Source: Phoronis australis (lineage: Eukaryota; Phoronida; Phoronidae). Taken from it: a stretch of DNA of 64,000 nt. The notes beneath the pieces were generated by a model. It was not told the DNA's origin and made no database searches. It saw only the letters and a program-made list of their open reading frames with translations. Below, piece after piece: positions 63,201-64,000 of the stretch. The stretch spans positions 26,051 to 90,050 of the forward strand of contig NMRA01000128.1 in NCBI GenBank assembly GCA_002633005.1. Direction: 5' to 3'. Made by a program: the position numbers and the translations under genes. Each line of letters starts with the position of its first letter. The stretch's first letter is position 1.

Positions 63201-63625
63201 CAAAGGTGATATTTTTTTAGTCTTCAAGGGCTTCCAGCCTCCTGCCTCAAAACATTGCCTGGGAGTAGCTATGGTGTATGTTTAACATGTTGAAATATCT
63301 ACTTGGTGCTTTCATGTTTTATGAAACAAATGGAGAAATAACATTTCCTTTGAATGCCATCTCGTGTCCTAAATGGATGAGATTTTACCGTAACTAGTAG
63401 AAAATTGTTTATTTCCACCAACACAAACGCCTCTAAGCAGAATGAGAAGTGTTATCGAAAAAAAAGAAAGAAAATCATTCTTACAGTGGCCAACTCTATT
63501 GAATTGCAGACAAAGTTCAGCCACGAAATGTTTATCATGTCCGTTCCGTAACAGATCGAGATAGTTTTATCTTCCAGCGCAATATCAGGGGCTCCCATCA
63601 TGCACGAGTCTCTCAGTTTACCCTC
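81..63625 (-). CDS. PLCB: Phospholipase C beta gene, partial (overview of all exons)
   Basis: PLC-beta enzymes are cytosolic and membrane-associated effectors of Gq. They hydrolyse PIP2 to IP3 and diacylglycerol. Here 22 distinct exons, plus eight duplicate exons, lie on the minus strand between the tail of the PH domain and the C-terminal coiled-coil. Every junction was checked for phase, and the joined reading frame has no stop. The catalytic residues are visible: His in SSHNTYL, Glu and Asp in IELDCWDG, His in ITHGF, Glu in LSFENHC. The N-terminus with most of the PH domain, and the distal CTD, lie outside the window. The C2-CTD boundary and PLPSP linker entry look like PLCB1-3; parts of the EF and CTD also resemble PLCB4, so the subclass is uncertain. 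No promoter or polyadenylation site is in the window. Confidence 0.95.
276..2225. other. PLCB intron 21, no recognisable element
   Basis: This is AT-rich intron sequence. I read both strands and saw no coding segment with splice sites, no terminal repeat and no clear tandem array. The small ORFs here have no family motif. Confidence 0.7.
2226..2341 (-). CDS. PLCB: PLCB exon 21: start of C-terminal coiled coil
   Basis: This 116-bp exon goes from phase 1 to phase 0. It encodes [20 protein letters not shown] and [19 protein letters not shown]. The LDELK.HK start and Lys-rich helix match the beginning of the PLC-beta C-terminal domain, which binds Gq and membranes. Confidence 0.88.
2342..4481. 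other. PLCB intron 20, right-of-exon 21 part, nothing recognised
   Basis: This stretch is intronic. The short reverse ORFs at 2710-2901, 3341-3526 and 3703-3936 lack homology that I can recognise and are not flanked by usable splice sites in a phase that fits the gene. Confidence 0.6.
4482..5570 (+). mobile_element. Helentron-like tandem-module element, old copy
   Basis: It starts with the family 5' end (caagagcaacgc, then a degenerate copy of the small terminal hairpin) and contains about five modules. Each module has a variant of gccacta-g-ggc and the phrase around tttgccaaatttcatgaaaat. A perfect CTCF-core-like 12-mer lies at 4856-4867 (CCACCAGAGGGC). The right end is degraded into a TG-rich stretch at about 5510-5572 where the 3' hairpin would be. 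Confidence 0.65.
6325..7562. repeat. Duplicated segment with exon 20, left copy
   Basis: It aligns with 8035-9131 over its exon-containing part, with a few percent differences. The left portion (6325-6560) holds about three units of an 85-bp tandem repeat. The right end is a TTAA (7559-7562), after which an insertion begins that the other copy lacks. Confidence 0.85.
6857..6934 (-). CDS. PLCB: PLCB exon 20, left copy: variable linker
   Basis: This 78-bp exon, phase 1 to 1, encodes [20 protein letters not shown] followed by AIDRVT. It differs from the right copy by Ile/Thr and one silent change. Splice sites (ttttcag, gtaagt) are intact. It joins in frame to exon 21. Confidence 0.78.
7563..7713. 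mobile_element. Broken terminal repeat of TTAA-type DNA element
   Basis: The stretch begins AGGCGAAGGCAACC directly after TTAA and matches the terminal repeat of the element at 29864-30738, including its ccggaagtgacgtttt segment. It stops at the single n at 7714, so only one end is present. The matching empty site is TTAA at 9128-9131. Confidence 0.8.
7715..9131. repeat. Duplicated segment with exon 20, right copy
   Basis: It opens with about five units of the 85-bp tandem repeat (7715-8150), recognisable by gtgtaactaatctgggtcc, two more than in the left copy. It then follows the left copy through the exon to the uninterrupted TTAA at 9128-9131. The join to the left copy carries the single n, a sign of an assembly seam. 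Confidence 0.85.
8441..8518 (-). CDS. PLCB: PLCB exon 20, right copy: variable linker
   Basis: This 78-bp exon, phase 1 to 1, encodes [20 protein letters not shown] followed by AIDRVT. Because its length is a multiple of three and both ends share a phase, inclusion of one or both copies keeps the frame. It lies in a duplicated stretch with 6857-6934; the duplicate may be an allele placed in tandem. Confidence 0.75.
9132..10018. other. PLCB intron 19, nothing recognised
   Basis: This is AT-rich intron sequence. The two overlapping plus-strand ORFs near 9349-9605 have no recognisable motif, and one shadows the other. Confidence 0.6.
10019..10312. repeat. Tandem repeat, about 58 bp x 5, hairpin-forming unit
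   Basis: The repeated unit contains acatttgttgtatttgtac and later gtacaatacaactgtttc. Within each unit GTTGTATTTGTAC pairs with GTACAATACAAC across a seven-base loop, so each unit can form a hairpin. Copies differ by a few bases, and one has an extra gaca. Confidence 0.9.
10313..11028. other. PLCB intron 19, near exon 19, nothing recognised
   Basis: The stretch contains two opposed overlapping ORFs (10528-10863 minus, 10718-10918 plus). Neither shows a domain motif or suitable splice phase. Confidence 0.55.
11029..11263 (-). CDS. PLCB: PLCB exon 19: variable C2-CTD linker
   Basis: This 235-bp exon goes from phase 0 to phase 1. It starts [20 protein letters not shown] and ends [14 protein letters not shown]. 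It has acceptor ttttag and donor gtagga, and its frame agrees with both neighbours. The linker is polar and serine-rich with no family motif, as expected for this fast-evolving region. The call rests on splice sites, phase and position. Confidence 0.8.
11676..11767 (-). CDS. PLCB: PLCB exon 18: C2 to CTD linker
   Basis: This 92-bp exon goes from phase 1 to phase 0, with donor GTTAGT. It encodes [20 protein letters not shown] and [11 protein letters not shown]. The pattern ALANPI...EK...QL..L directly follows C2 in PLCB1-3 and insect PLC21C. The intron before it, about 8.8 kb, is the largest single-copy intron in the window. Confidence 0.92.
11768..13326. other. PLCB intron 17, left part, nothing recognised
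   Basis: The plus ORF 12255-12584 and the overlapping ORFs at 13024-13609 show no known motif. I see no coding signal that fits the gene here. Confidence 0.55.
13455..14822 (-). mobile_element. TIR DNA transposon, possibly ISL2EU-like, with gap
   Basis: The ends are inverted repeats (GACCCTATTCACGC at the left, its complement at the right, with weaker similarity for about 45 bp) flanked by TA on both sides. A reverse ORF entering the gap from the right begins [20 protein letters not shown]. This resembles, from memory, the N-terminus of SWIM/YqaJ-associated proteins of invertebrate transposons. ISL2EU elements carry a YqaJ-type gene and 2-bp AT/TA duplications. The middle (13967-14608) is unsequenced. 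Confidence 0.5.
13967..14608. other. Assembly gap (642 n)
   Basis: This is a run of n inside a transposon. ORFs spanning it are artefacts of translating n. Confidence 0.99.
15040..15860 (+). mobile_element. Helentron-like tandem-module array, partial
   Basis: About five modules of the family are present. The marker gccactag appears at about 15234 and 15540 and a diverged tcactaggggg at about 15682, with matching phrases for tttcatgaaaat and ggagatacag. Neither the 5' hairpin nor the 3' hairpin was found, so the element is truncated or degraded. ORFs across it are not genes. Confidence 0.65.
15861..16751. other. PLCB intron 17, nothing recognised
   Basis: This is AT-rich sequence with no terminal repeats or tandem units that I could define. 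Confidence 0.5.
16752..16936. repeat. Foldback element with nested palindromes
   Basis: The outer arms are gatgattgggcgca and tgcacccaatcat. The middle arms are TTCATGGG (16840-16847) and CCCATGAA (16908-16915). A perfect 14-bp palindrome GGGGCTATAGCCCC sits at 16871-16884. The symmetry suggests a small MITE rather than a gene. Confidence 0.65.
17387..18915. mobile_element. DNA element with CCGTAATAAC terminal repeats
   Basis: The left end reads cgccgtaataactgccc and the right end reads gggcggttattacggtaa, an inverted pair with few mismatches. The interior (1.5 kb) has no long ORF on either strand that I can assign, so the element is probably non-autonomous. Superfamily not determined; no clear target duplication. 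Confidence 0.55.
19713..19946 (-). pseudogene. LINE reverse-transcriptase remnant
   Basis: The 77-residue reverse ORF contains [20 protein letters not shown], followed by NGKLVF. The Q.IWNN..I.INGK..F pattern is a recurrent segment in the C-terminal part of L1-type LINE ORF2 proteins. No start, catalytic motif or 3' tail is left, so this is a fossil fragment inside the PLCB intron. Confidence 0.55.
19985..20345 (+). mobile_element. Helentron-like element, 5' end and two modules
   Basis: It begins caagagcaacatggagcgttg, a slightly degraded form of the family 5' hairpin, followed by the tgcaccggta and gcttctagggg landmarks. Two modules then stop short of exon 17, with no 3' hairpin. Confidence 0.65.
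20576..20680 (-). CDS. PLCB: PLCB exon 17: end of C2 domain
   Basis: This 105-bp exon goes from phase 1 to phase 1. It encodes [20 protein letters not shown] and [22 protein letters not shown]...QPL.LP.LF..I..KDYVPD is diagnostic. The exon sits between two repeat-element arrays (19985-20345 and 20950-22230). Confidence 0.95.
20950..22230 (+). mobile_element. Helentron-like tandem-module array
   Basis: About eight modules with variants of gccactagg-ggc are present, including a perfect CTCF-core-like 12-mer at 21495-21506 (CCACTAGGGGGC). The array runs into exon 16 at its right. No 5' hairpin was found; the right part has the gttttggagatagag landmark seen before the 3' end of the complete copy. 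Confidence 0.7.
22278..22377 (-). CDS. PLCB: PLCB exon 16: C2 domain
   Basis: This 100-bp exon goes from phase 0 to phase 1. It encodes [20 protein letters not shown] and [16 protein letters not shown]...........IGHRILP is the conserved C2 strand pair. It lies just right of a Helentron-like module array. Confidence 0.93.
22601..22680. repeat. Tandem repeat, 20 bp x 4, perfect
   Basis: The unit atatgacactactgcttgaa is repeated four times without change. It is probably unstable in copy number. Confidence 0.97.
22780..22944 (-). CDS. PLCB: PLCB exon 15: C2 domain
   Basis: This 165-bp exon is phase 0 to 0. It encodes [35 protein letters not shown] and [16 protein letters not shown], the first half of the PLC-beta C2 domain. 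It was found by reading the reverse strand; no long ORF marks it. Confidence 0.95.
22992..23508. repeat. MITE with terminal inverted repeats and triplicated left end
   Basis: The left arm (gttgcatgaaacagtccc, then ctcaactaagttccc) is mirrored at 23464-23508 as an inverted copy. The left arm segment from cagtccc onward is then tandemly repeated three times with a 58-bp unit starting at 23004, 23062 and 23120. No transposase is encoded. Confidence 0.8.
24592..24746 (-). CDS. PLCB: PLCB exon 14: end of Y domain, Y-C2 link
   Basis: This 155-bp exon goes from phase 1 to phase 0. It encodes [36 protein letters not shown] and [29 protein letters not shown] is the family signature that ends Y and leads to C2. 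Confidence 0.95.
25815..26071. repeat. Tandem repeat, 43 bp x 6, with E-box in most units
   Basis: The unit contains aggcactagcttcacgtgat and then atgctaacatgactcagtg. Three units carry CACGTG and two carry CATGTG, while the last has a broken site. It lies 70 bp left of exon 13 (downstream in the direction of transcription). Confidence 0.9.
26142..26266 (-). CDS. PLCB: PLCB exon 13: Y domain core
   Basis: This 125-bp exon goes from phase 2 to phase 1. It encodes [20 protein letters not shown], then [20 protein letters not shown]. This is one of the most conserved blocks of all PI-PLCs; the Arg of GTRVDSSN contacts the substrate head group. Confidence 0.95.
26832..26916 (-). CDS. PLCB: PLCB exon 12: Y domain
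   Basis: This 85-bp exon goes from phase 1 to phase 2. It encodes [20 protein letters not shown] and [15 protein letters not shown] is the phosphate-contacting segment of the Y domain. The donor is GTATCC, less usual, but the next exon restores the frame and the conserved sequence. Confidence 0.92.
27816..28377 (+). mobile_element. Helentron-like element with both ends
   Basis: It begins caagagcacacaggagcatt and ends with a palindromic acatatatatatgtgggtgca followed by taa, matching the family 3' end. Three modules lie between (markers at about 27882, 28037 and 28206). It is the most compact copy with both ends visible. Confidence 0.7.
28531..28627 (-). CDS. PLCB: PLCB exon 11: start of Y domain
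   Basis: This 97-bp exon goes from phase 0 to phase 1. It starts [20 protein letters not shown] and continues [23 protein letters not shown] is the conserved opening of the Y domain, preceded by an alanine-rich end of the linker. It is too short to be noticed as an ORF on this strand. Confidence 0.93.
29143..29472 (-). CDS. PLCB: PLCB exon 10: X-Y linker with acidic stretch
   Basis: This 330-bp exon is phase 0 to 0 (110 codons). It begins [20 protein letters not shown], the conserved end of X, then becomes low complexity: a Lys/Ser/Thr region, an acidic run with [20 protein letters not shown], and a charged [15 protein letters not shown] tail. In this family the acidic X-Y linker blocks the active site until the enzyme is at the membrane. 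Length and composition fit PLC-beta. The acceptor is ccaaag rather than the usual cag. The upstream ORF extension to a Met is intronic. Confidence 0.93.
29864..30738 (-). mobile_element. Foldback TTAA DNA element with transposase fragment (Kolobok-like)
   Basis: The element is flanked by TTAA on both sides (29860-29863, 30739-30742). Its inverted arms are about 300 bp each (AGGCAAAGGCAACC at the left, complement of AGGTGAAGGCAACC at the right) and include the ccggaagtgacgtttt segment. Between the arms a reverse ORF (30163-30435) reads [20 protein letters not shown], then VCGKG. The KFIV...LL..C..C pattern is, from memory, a feature of THAP/Kolobok-type transposase proteins. A THAP-like start, MPHCCCV, lies at the inner edge of the right arm. 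Size and structure suggest a non-autonomous derivative. Confidence 0.65.
31428..31512 (-). CDS. PLCB: PLCB exon 9: end of X domain
   Basis: This 85-bp exon goes from phase 2 to phase 0, with acceptor ctacag and donor gtttgt, a weaker but usable donor. It encodes [20 protein letters not shown] followed by [21 protein letters not shown] is the family signature at the end of the X box. Confidence 0.92.
32134..32213 (-). CDS. PLCB: PLCB exon 8: catalytic X domain
   Basis: This 80-bp exon goes from phase 0 to phase 2. It encodes [20 protein letters not shown] followed by SFENHC. Glu of SFENH is the last conserved catalytic and calcium-binding residue of the X box. From here leftward every exon is single copy except exon 20. 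Confidence 0.95.
32965..33119 (-). CDS. PLCB: PLCB exon 7, copy A: catalytic X domain
   Basis: This 155-bp counterpart of 47942-48096 encodes [20 protein letters not shown] and [11 protein letters not shown], and carries the calcium ligands and second catalytic His. Two silent changes separate it from copy B. It ends in phase 0 and continues into the single-copy exon at 32134-32213. Confidence 0.95.
33500..34860 (+). mobile_element. Helentron-like module array, copy A
   Basis: About nine diverged modules with markers such as ttgccactattagg, cgccactagttgg and ggccactagatggc are present; the last is a perfect CTCF-core-like 12-mer at 34792-34803. The counterpart in copy B is at about 49068-50340, where the last marker is lost by a small deletion. 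Confidence 0.65.
34835..35000 (+). pseudogene. Retroelement C-terminal fragment (EI..H.PSLNRD motif), copy A
   Basis: The plus frame reads [19 protein letters not shown]. The motif [15 protein letters not shown] is, from memory, typical of the C-terminal end of reverse-transcriptase proteins in invertebrates that carry a GIY-YIG-like tail. No upstream RT remains. The same fragment in copy B (50360-50490) reads [15 protein letters not shown]. Confidence 0.45.
35624..35770 (-). CDS. PLCB: PLCB exon 6, copy A: start of catalytic X domain
   Basis: This 147-bp counterpart of 51497-51643 carries the first catalytic histidine in INSSHNTYL and differs from copy B by three silent changes. The duplicated donor is also present here, with the second GT at 35600 (alternative end 35601). 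The double donor therefore predates the split of the two copies. Confidence 0.95.
36380..36575. repeat. Degenerate tandem repeat (actgggaaattacag units), copy A
   Basis: Four loosely spaced copies of a segment like ctgggaaattacagacctga are followed by variants of atgcggccaagag. The same array is in copy B at about 52240-52430 with small indels. Confidence 0.55.
37163..37978. other. Copy A-specific intron sequence
   Basis: The two blocks align on each side of this stretch, but its 816 bp have no counterpart in copy B, which has a different 560 bp (54266-54825). It contains a module of the aatttgggaca family near 37605-37640. Otherwise no feature was recognised. Confidence 0.7.
38679..38842 (-). 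CDS. PLCB: PLCB exon 5, copy A: last EF-hand
   Basis: This 164-bp counterpart of 57512-57675 carries [19 protein letters not shown]. Glu replaces the Gln of copy B, a single C/G change. Glu looks the more usual residue in this acidic helix. Confidence 0.95.
39273..39635. repeat. MITE with ctaaaccc-ggtttgac inverted ends, copy A
   Basis: The left end gatgctaaacccaggtttgac is matched by the complement of gtcaaaccagggtttagtatc at the right. About 310 bp lie between, with no coding. The same element is in copy B at 58103-58462. Confidence 0.7.
40032..40453. repeat. Foldback MITE, copy A
   Basis: The ends are agtcccgttta and the complement of agtgccgttta. An internal perfect inverted pair, actgacacggagcaaattga (about 40069-40088) and its complement (about 40364-40383), makes a long stem. 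Reading frames through it are not genes. Copy B carries it at 58861-59279. Confidence 0.7.
40674..40774 (-). CDS. PLCB: PLCB exon 4, copy A: EF-hand region
   Basis: This 101-bp counterpart of 59499-59599 encodes [20 protein letters not shown]. It looks identical to copy B at the nucleotide level, while the surrounding intron differs by several percent, so the exon looks constrained. Confidence 0.9.
41480..41640 (-). pseudogene. Retroelement C-terminal fragment (IREAVEI motif), copy A
   Basis: The reverse frame reads [19 protein letters not shown], then HAPSL. W..KIREA.EI...APSL resembles the end of reverse-transcriptase proteins of marine invertebrates. It sits inside a PLCB intron without any other element part; copy B carries it at about 60320-60440. 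Confidence 0.45.
42680..42764 (-). CDS. PLCB: PLCB exon 3, copy A: EF-hand region
   Basis: This 85-bp counterpart of 61509-61593 reads [16 protein letters not shown] and then NLPSGK. It differs from copy B by one Asn/Ser replacement. Both versions are plausible in this poorly conserved position. Confidence 0.9.
43326..44499 (-). mobile_element. Penelope-like element, truncated, with inverted arms
   Basis: It is flanked by a 13-bp direct repeat aaaaactttgatt (43313-43325 and 44500-44512). About 300-bp inverted arms lie at 43326-43630 and 44171-44474. The reverse ORF at 43477-43785 carries a GIY-YIG endonuclease pattern: [26 protein letters not shown] and [13 protein letters not shown]. Left of the right arm, a broken reverse frame resembles the end of a Penelope reverse transcriptase. 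Copy B lacks the insertion at about 62145. Penelope elements are known for inverted terminal arms and 5' truncation. Confidence 0.85.
45169..45302 (-). CDS. PLCB: PLCB exon 2, copy A: PH/EF-hand junction
   Basis: This 134-bp counterpart of 62809-62942 encodes the same [19 protein letters not shown] and FLEKTFTRF peptide. The changes are silent (for example GAT/GAC and ACA/ACG). Splice sites are intact. Confidence 0.9.
45862..46002 (-). CDS. PLCB: PLCB exon 1, copy A: end of PH domain
   Basis: This exon is the copy A counterpart of 63485-63625: 141 bp, phase 0 to 0, same splice sites and same 47-residue peptide ([19 protein letters not shown]). Two silent substitutions separate them. It begins in phase 0, so it could follow exon 7 of copy B in frame. 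Confidence 0.9.
46379..47515. other. Sequence between the two blocks, single copy in window
   Basis: No coding segment was recognised. This may be the right end of copy A, whose counterpart would lie beyond 64000. It ends in a three-unit tandem repeat at 47384-47512 that abuts the start of copy B. Confidence 0.6.
47384..47512. repeat. Tandem repeat, 42-46 bp x 3, at block junction
   Basis: The unit is gacttctccccacttgtcat then gacagggaattcctggtcat. Three copies are nearly identical, the last with an extra four bases before it. The array ends four bases from the start of copy B. Confidence 0.92.
47942..48096 (-). CDS. PLCB: PLCB exon 7, copy B: catalytic X domain
   Basis: This 155-bp exon goes from phase 1 to phase 0, with donor gtgagc. 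It encodes [20 protein letters not shown], then [17 protein letters not shown] and [15 protein letters not shown]. Glu and Asp of ELDCWDG are the calcium ligands, and His of ITHG is the second catalytic histidine. The phase 0 end would allow in-frame joining to the first exon of copy A if the tandem arrangement were real. Confidence 0.95.
48115..48703. mobile_element. Copy B-specific insertion with Helentron-like fragment
   Basis: Copy A reads straight through at about 33131. The insert includes the family 5' end (aagagcaacgcggagcgttg from 48280, with the perfect small hairpin) and one module (marker near 48370), then unrelated sequence with several aaaagtagga repeats near 48500-48600. The outer borders show no clean target duplication. 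Confidence 0.6.
49068..50340 (+). mobile_element. Helentron-like module array, copy B
   Basis: This is the copy B counterpart of 33500-34860. A deletion near 50320 removed the last module marker that copy A retains. Confidence 0.6.
50360..50490 (+). pseudogene. Retroelement C-terminal fragment, copy B
   Basis: This is the counterpart of 34835-35000, reading [18 protein letters not shown] six-base difference removes the DP present in copy A. Confidence 0.45.
51497..51643 (-). CDS. PLCB: PLCB exon 6, copy B: start of catalytic X domain
   Basis: This 147-bp exon goes from phase 1 to phase 1. It encodes [34 protein letters not shown] and [11 protein letters not shown]. The His of SSHN is the first catalytic histidine of PI-PLCs. 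The exon end is duplicated: a second identical CTCACAG/GTAATT donor lies 23 bp downstream at 51474, and its use would add an in-frame TAG. The proximal donor is therefore the productive one. Confidence 0.95.
52639..53884 (+). mobile_element. THAP-type TTAA DNA element (Kolobok-like), copy B only
   Basis: The element is flanked by TTAA (52635-52638 and 53885-53888), with terminal repeats AAGGGGACTGTA and AAGGGAACTGTA. After about 290 bp an ORF starts [20 protein letters not shown], which has the Cys-x4-Cys opening of a THAP zinc finger. It then runs into a 561-n gap. Copy A has the empty TTAA at 36777-36780. THAP domain plus TTAA target fits Kolobok; piggyBac also uses TTAA but does not carry this finger. 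Confidence 0.75.
53085..53645. other. Assembly gap (561 n)
   Basis: This run of n lies inside the THAP element. The long ORFs across it are artefacts, although the first 20 residues before the gap on the plus strand look real. Confidence 0.99.
54266..54825. repeat. Copy B-specific stretch with foldback arms
   Basis: It replaces 37163-37978 of copy A. It contains an inverted pair of about 45 bp: gcgacacctgttggcaggat near 54376 and the complement near 54613-54635, with weaker pairing further out. This suggests a MITE about 300 bp long (54340-54670). Confidence 0.6.
55241..57223 (+). mobile_element. Complete Helentron-like element with 450-bp higher-order repeat
   Basis: The 5' end is caagagcaacgcggagcgtt, containing the hairpin CAACGC-GGA-GCGTTG. 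The 3' end is a palindrome around ccacatataaatatgtggg followed by cgcataa. The ATGCGCCCAC near the 5' end is the inverted match of GTGGGCGCAT at the 3' end. In the core, three module types repeat in order with a 450-bp period (tggcgc type at 55951, 56401, 56853). Perfect CTCF-core-like 12-mers lie at 55328, 55953, 56098, 56403, 56549, 56855 and 57000. Before the end is a GGAC-rich microsatellite (57121-57178). Copy A has the uninterrupted site at about 38391. Structure resembles non-autonomous Helentrons (HINE, bivalve pearl elements). Confidence 0.75.
57121..57178. repeat. GGAC/GGACGCC microsatellite
   Basis: It starts as three units of cggacgccgga type and ends in a run of ggac units. It lies just before the 3' hairpin of the Helentron-like element, the position where related elements carry a microsatellite. 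Confidence 0.9.
57512..57675 (-). CDS. PLCB: PLCB exon 5, copy B: last EF-hand
   Basis: This 164-bp exon goes from phase 2 to phase 1. It encodes [20 protein letters not shown], then [28 protein letters not shown] is nearly invariant in PLC-beta proteins, so the identification is secure. Copy B has YVSQEKAQ where copy A has YVSEEKAQ. The ORF extends upstream to a Met in the intron, which is not the true start. Confidence 0.95.
58103..58462. repeat. MITE with ctaaac-ggtttgac inverted ends, copy B
   Basis: This is the counterpart of 39273-39635. Both block copies carry it, so it predates their separation. Confidence 0.7.
58861..59279. repeat. Foldback MITE, copy B
   Basis: This is the counterpart of 40032-40453, with a small deletion in the left end (tagaca missing). 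Confidence 0.7.
59499..59599 (-). CDS. PLCB: PLCB exon 4, copy B: EF-hand region
   Basis: This 101-bp exon goes from phase 0 to phase 2 and uses donor GTAGGT. It encodes [20 protein letters not shown] followed by [13 protein letters not shown]. The F..F..FY.HLTQR.E...F pattern is a conserved PLC-beta EF-hand segment. Reading past the donor gives an immediate stop, which supports the chosen boundary. No difference from copy A was seen. Confidence 0.9.
60320..60440 (-). pseudogene. Retroelement C-terminal fragment, copy B
   Basis: This is the counterpart of 41480-41640. A one-base insertion (ctggcacc for ctgcacc) breaks the frame near the conserved part, so the ORF here is shorter. Confidence 0.4.
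61509..61593 (-). CDS. PLCB: PLCB exon 3, copy B: EF-hand region
   Basis: This 85-bp exon enters in phase 2 and leaves in phase 0. The peptide is [20 protein letters not shown] followed by EAANLPSGK. The K-DDR-KVEKAL-LPSGK pattern is typical of the second EF-hand of PLC-beta. Copy A has Asn in place of the second Ser of ASSK, one of only two amino-acid differences between the blocks. Confidence 0.9.
62809..62942 (-). CDS. PLCB: PLCB exon 2, copy B: PH/EF-hand junction
   Basis: This 134-bp exon goes from phase 0 to phase 2, with acceptor gcttcag and donor gtaagg. It encodes [19 protein letters not shown], then [11 protein letters not shown] and HHEGKIAMK. This is the first EF-hand helix region of PLC-beta, comparable to W.DE.F..A.NLL..N.S..FLEK in the family. 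Copy A at 45169-45302 gives the same protein with about four silent changes. Confidence 0.9.
63485..63625 (-). CDS. PLCB: PLCB exon 1 of window, copy B: end of PH domain
   Basis: This 141-bp exon is phase 0 at both ends (47 codons), with acceptor ttcag and donor gtaag. The peptide contains [19 protein letters not shown] followed by INISWLNFV. It matches the last strands and helix of the PLC-beta PH domain, where family members read a similar LEDK...YG.D.VN pattern. The protein product is identical to that of copy A at 45862-46002; I see two silent differences. Confidence 0.9.
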
Positions 63626-64000
63626 CTGAAATATTGGAATGAAAACATAATGAGAACAGAAAGCTACAAGACAAATGAGACTTTGTGTGGATGCAGCAAT
63701 TATCATCATGGACATAGTCTCAGGAGAAAAATCAGCTCGCATTGGATGATCATTTTATGATCACGTGACAAGGTAACTGGATGGTGTCTCAAGACATATA
63801 TCACATAAATGTTATGAAATGTACTTTTTGTAGAACTAGTTATTACATCAAGACCTGTGATGTACAAAAGTATTAGAACAAGGGCGAGATATACATAATC
63901 ATGCTACAGACATCCTACGTCATCAACAATCGTCAAATAGTCATTGCTGATCACAGATCGCGTGATACACGTTGCAAACATGCTCGTTCAAAACTTTCTG

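Larger units (their letters stand above)
47516..64000. repeat. Large duplicated block, copy B
   Basis: This copy matches 32542-46378 and extends to the window edge. It is longer because of insertions absent from copy A: about 48115-48703, 52639-53884 and 55241-57223. It lacks the Penelope-like insertion of copy A. Confidence 0.95.

Overview
The window is eukaryotic, AT-rich and made of short exons in long repeat-filled introns. It holds one recognisable gene, on the minus strand: a phosphoinositide phospholipase C of the beta class (PLCB). The gene enters at the right edge near the end of its PH domain and leaves at the left edge inside the C-terminal coiled-coil domain, so both ends lie outside. 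All exons were read directly: their phases match, almost all sites are GT/AG with ordinary consensus, and the joined peptide follows the PLC-beta order PH tail, EF-hands, catalytic X, acidic X-Y linker, catalytic Y, C2, C-terminal helices. The repeat types (Penelope-like, THAP/TTAA DNA elements, Helentron-like tandem-module elements) and strong polymorphism suggest a marine invertebrate such as an echinoderm, hemichordate, mollusc or amphioxus. I cannot name the species. Exon content fits the PLCB1-3 class better than PLCB4/norpA, with moderate confidence.

Layout from right (5') to left (3'). 47516-64000 is copy B of a block with seven exons (PH tail, EF-hands, first half of X). 32542-46378 or beyond is copy A of the same seven exons. 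81-32213 holds the rest of the gene: end of X, linker, Y, C2 and the start of the C-terminal domain. One small exon of the C2-to-CTD linker is also present twice (6857-6934 and 8441-8518). Assembly gaps lie at 7714 (single n), 13967-14608 and 53085-53645.

The two 7-exon blocks are in the same frame, so a real tandem duplication would be readable. However, they differ like two alleles: a few percent divergence in introns, about 13 mostly silent exon differences, and several transposon insertions present in one copy with a clean empty site in the other. Uncollapsed haplotypes placed in tandem is my preferred reading. The small exon duplication has the same signature, with a single n at its join.

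The introns carry many mobile elements. The most striking is a family with fixed ends whose core is a tandem array of about 150-bp modules, arranged in one copy as a 450-bp three-module higher-order repeat. Each module carries a sequence like the CTCF core motif, always in the same orientation. Also present are THAP/TTAA (Kolobok-like) elements, a probable ISL2EU-like element interrupted by a gap, a Penelope-like element with a GIY-YIG domain, several foldback MITEs and at least six short tandem arrays. I found no tRNA, rRNA, CRISPR, second host gene or viral gene.
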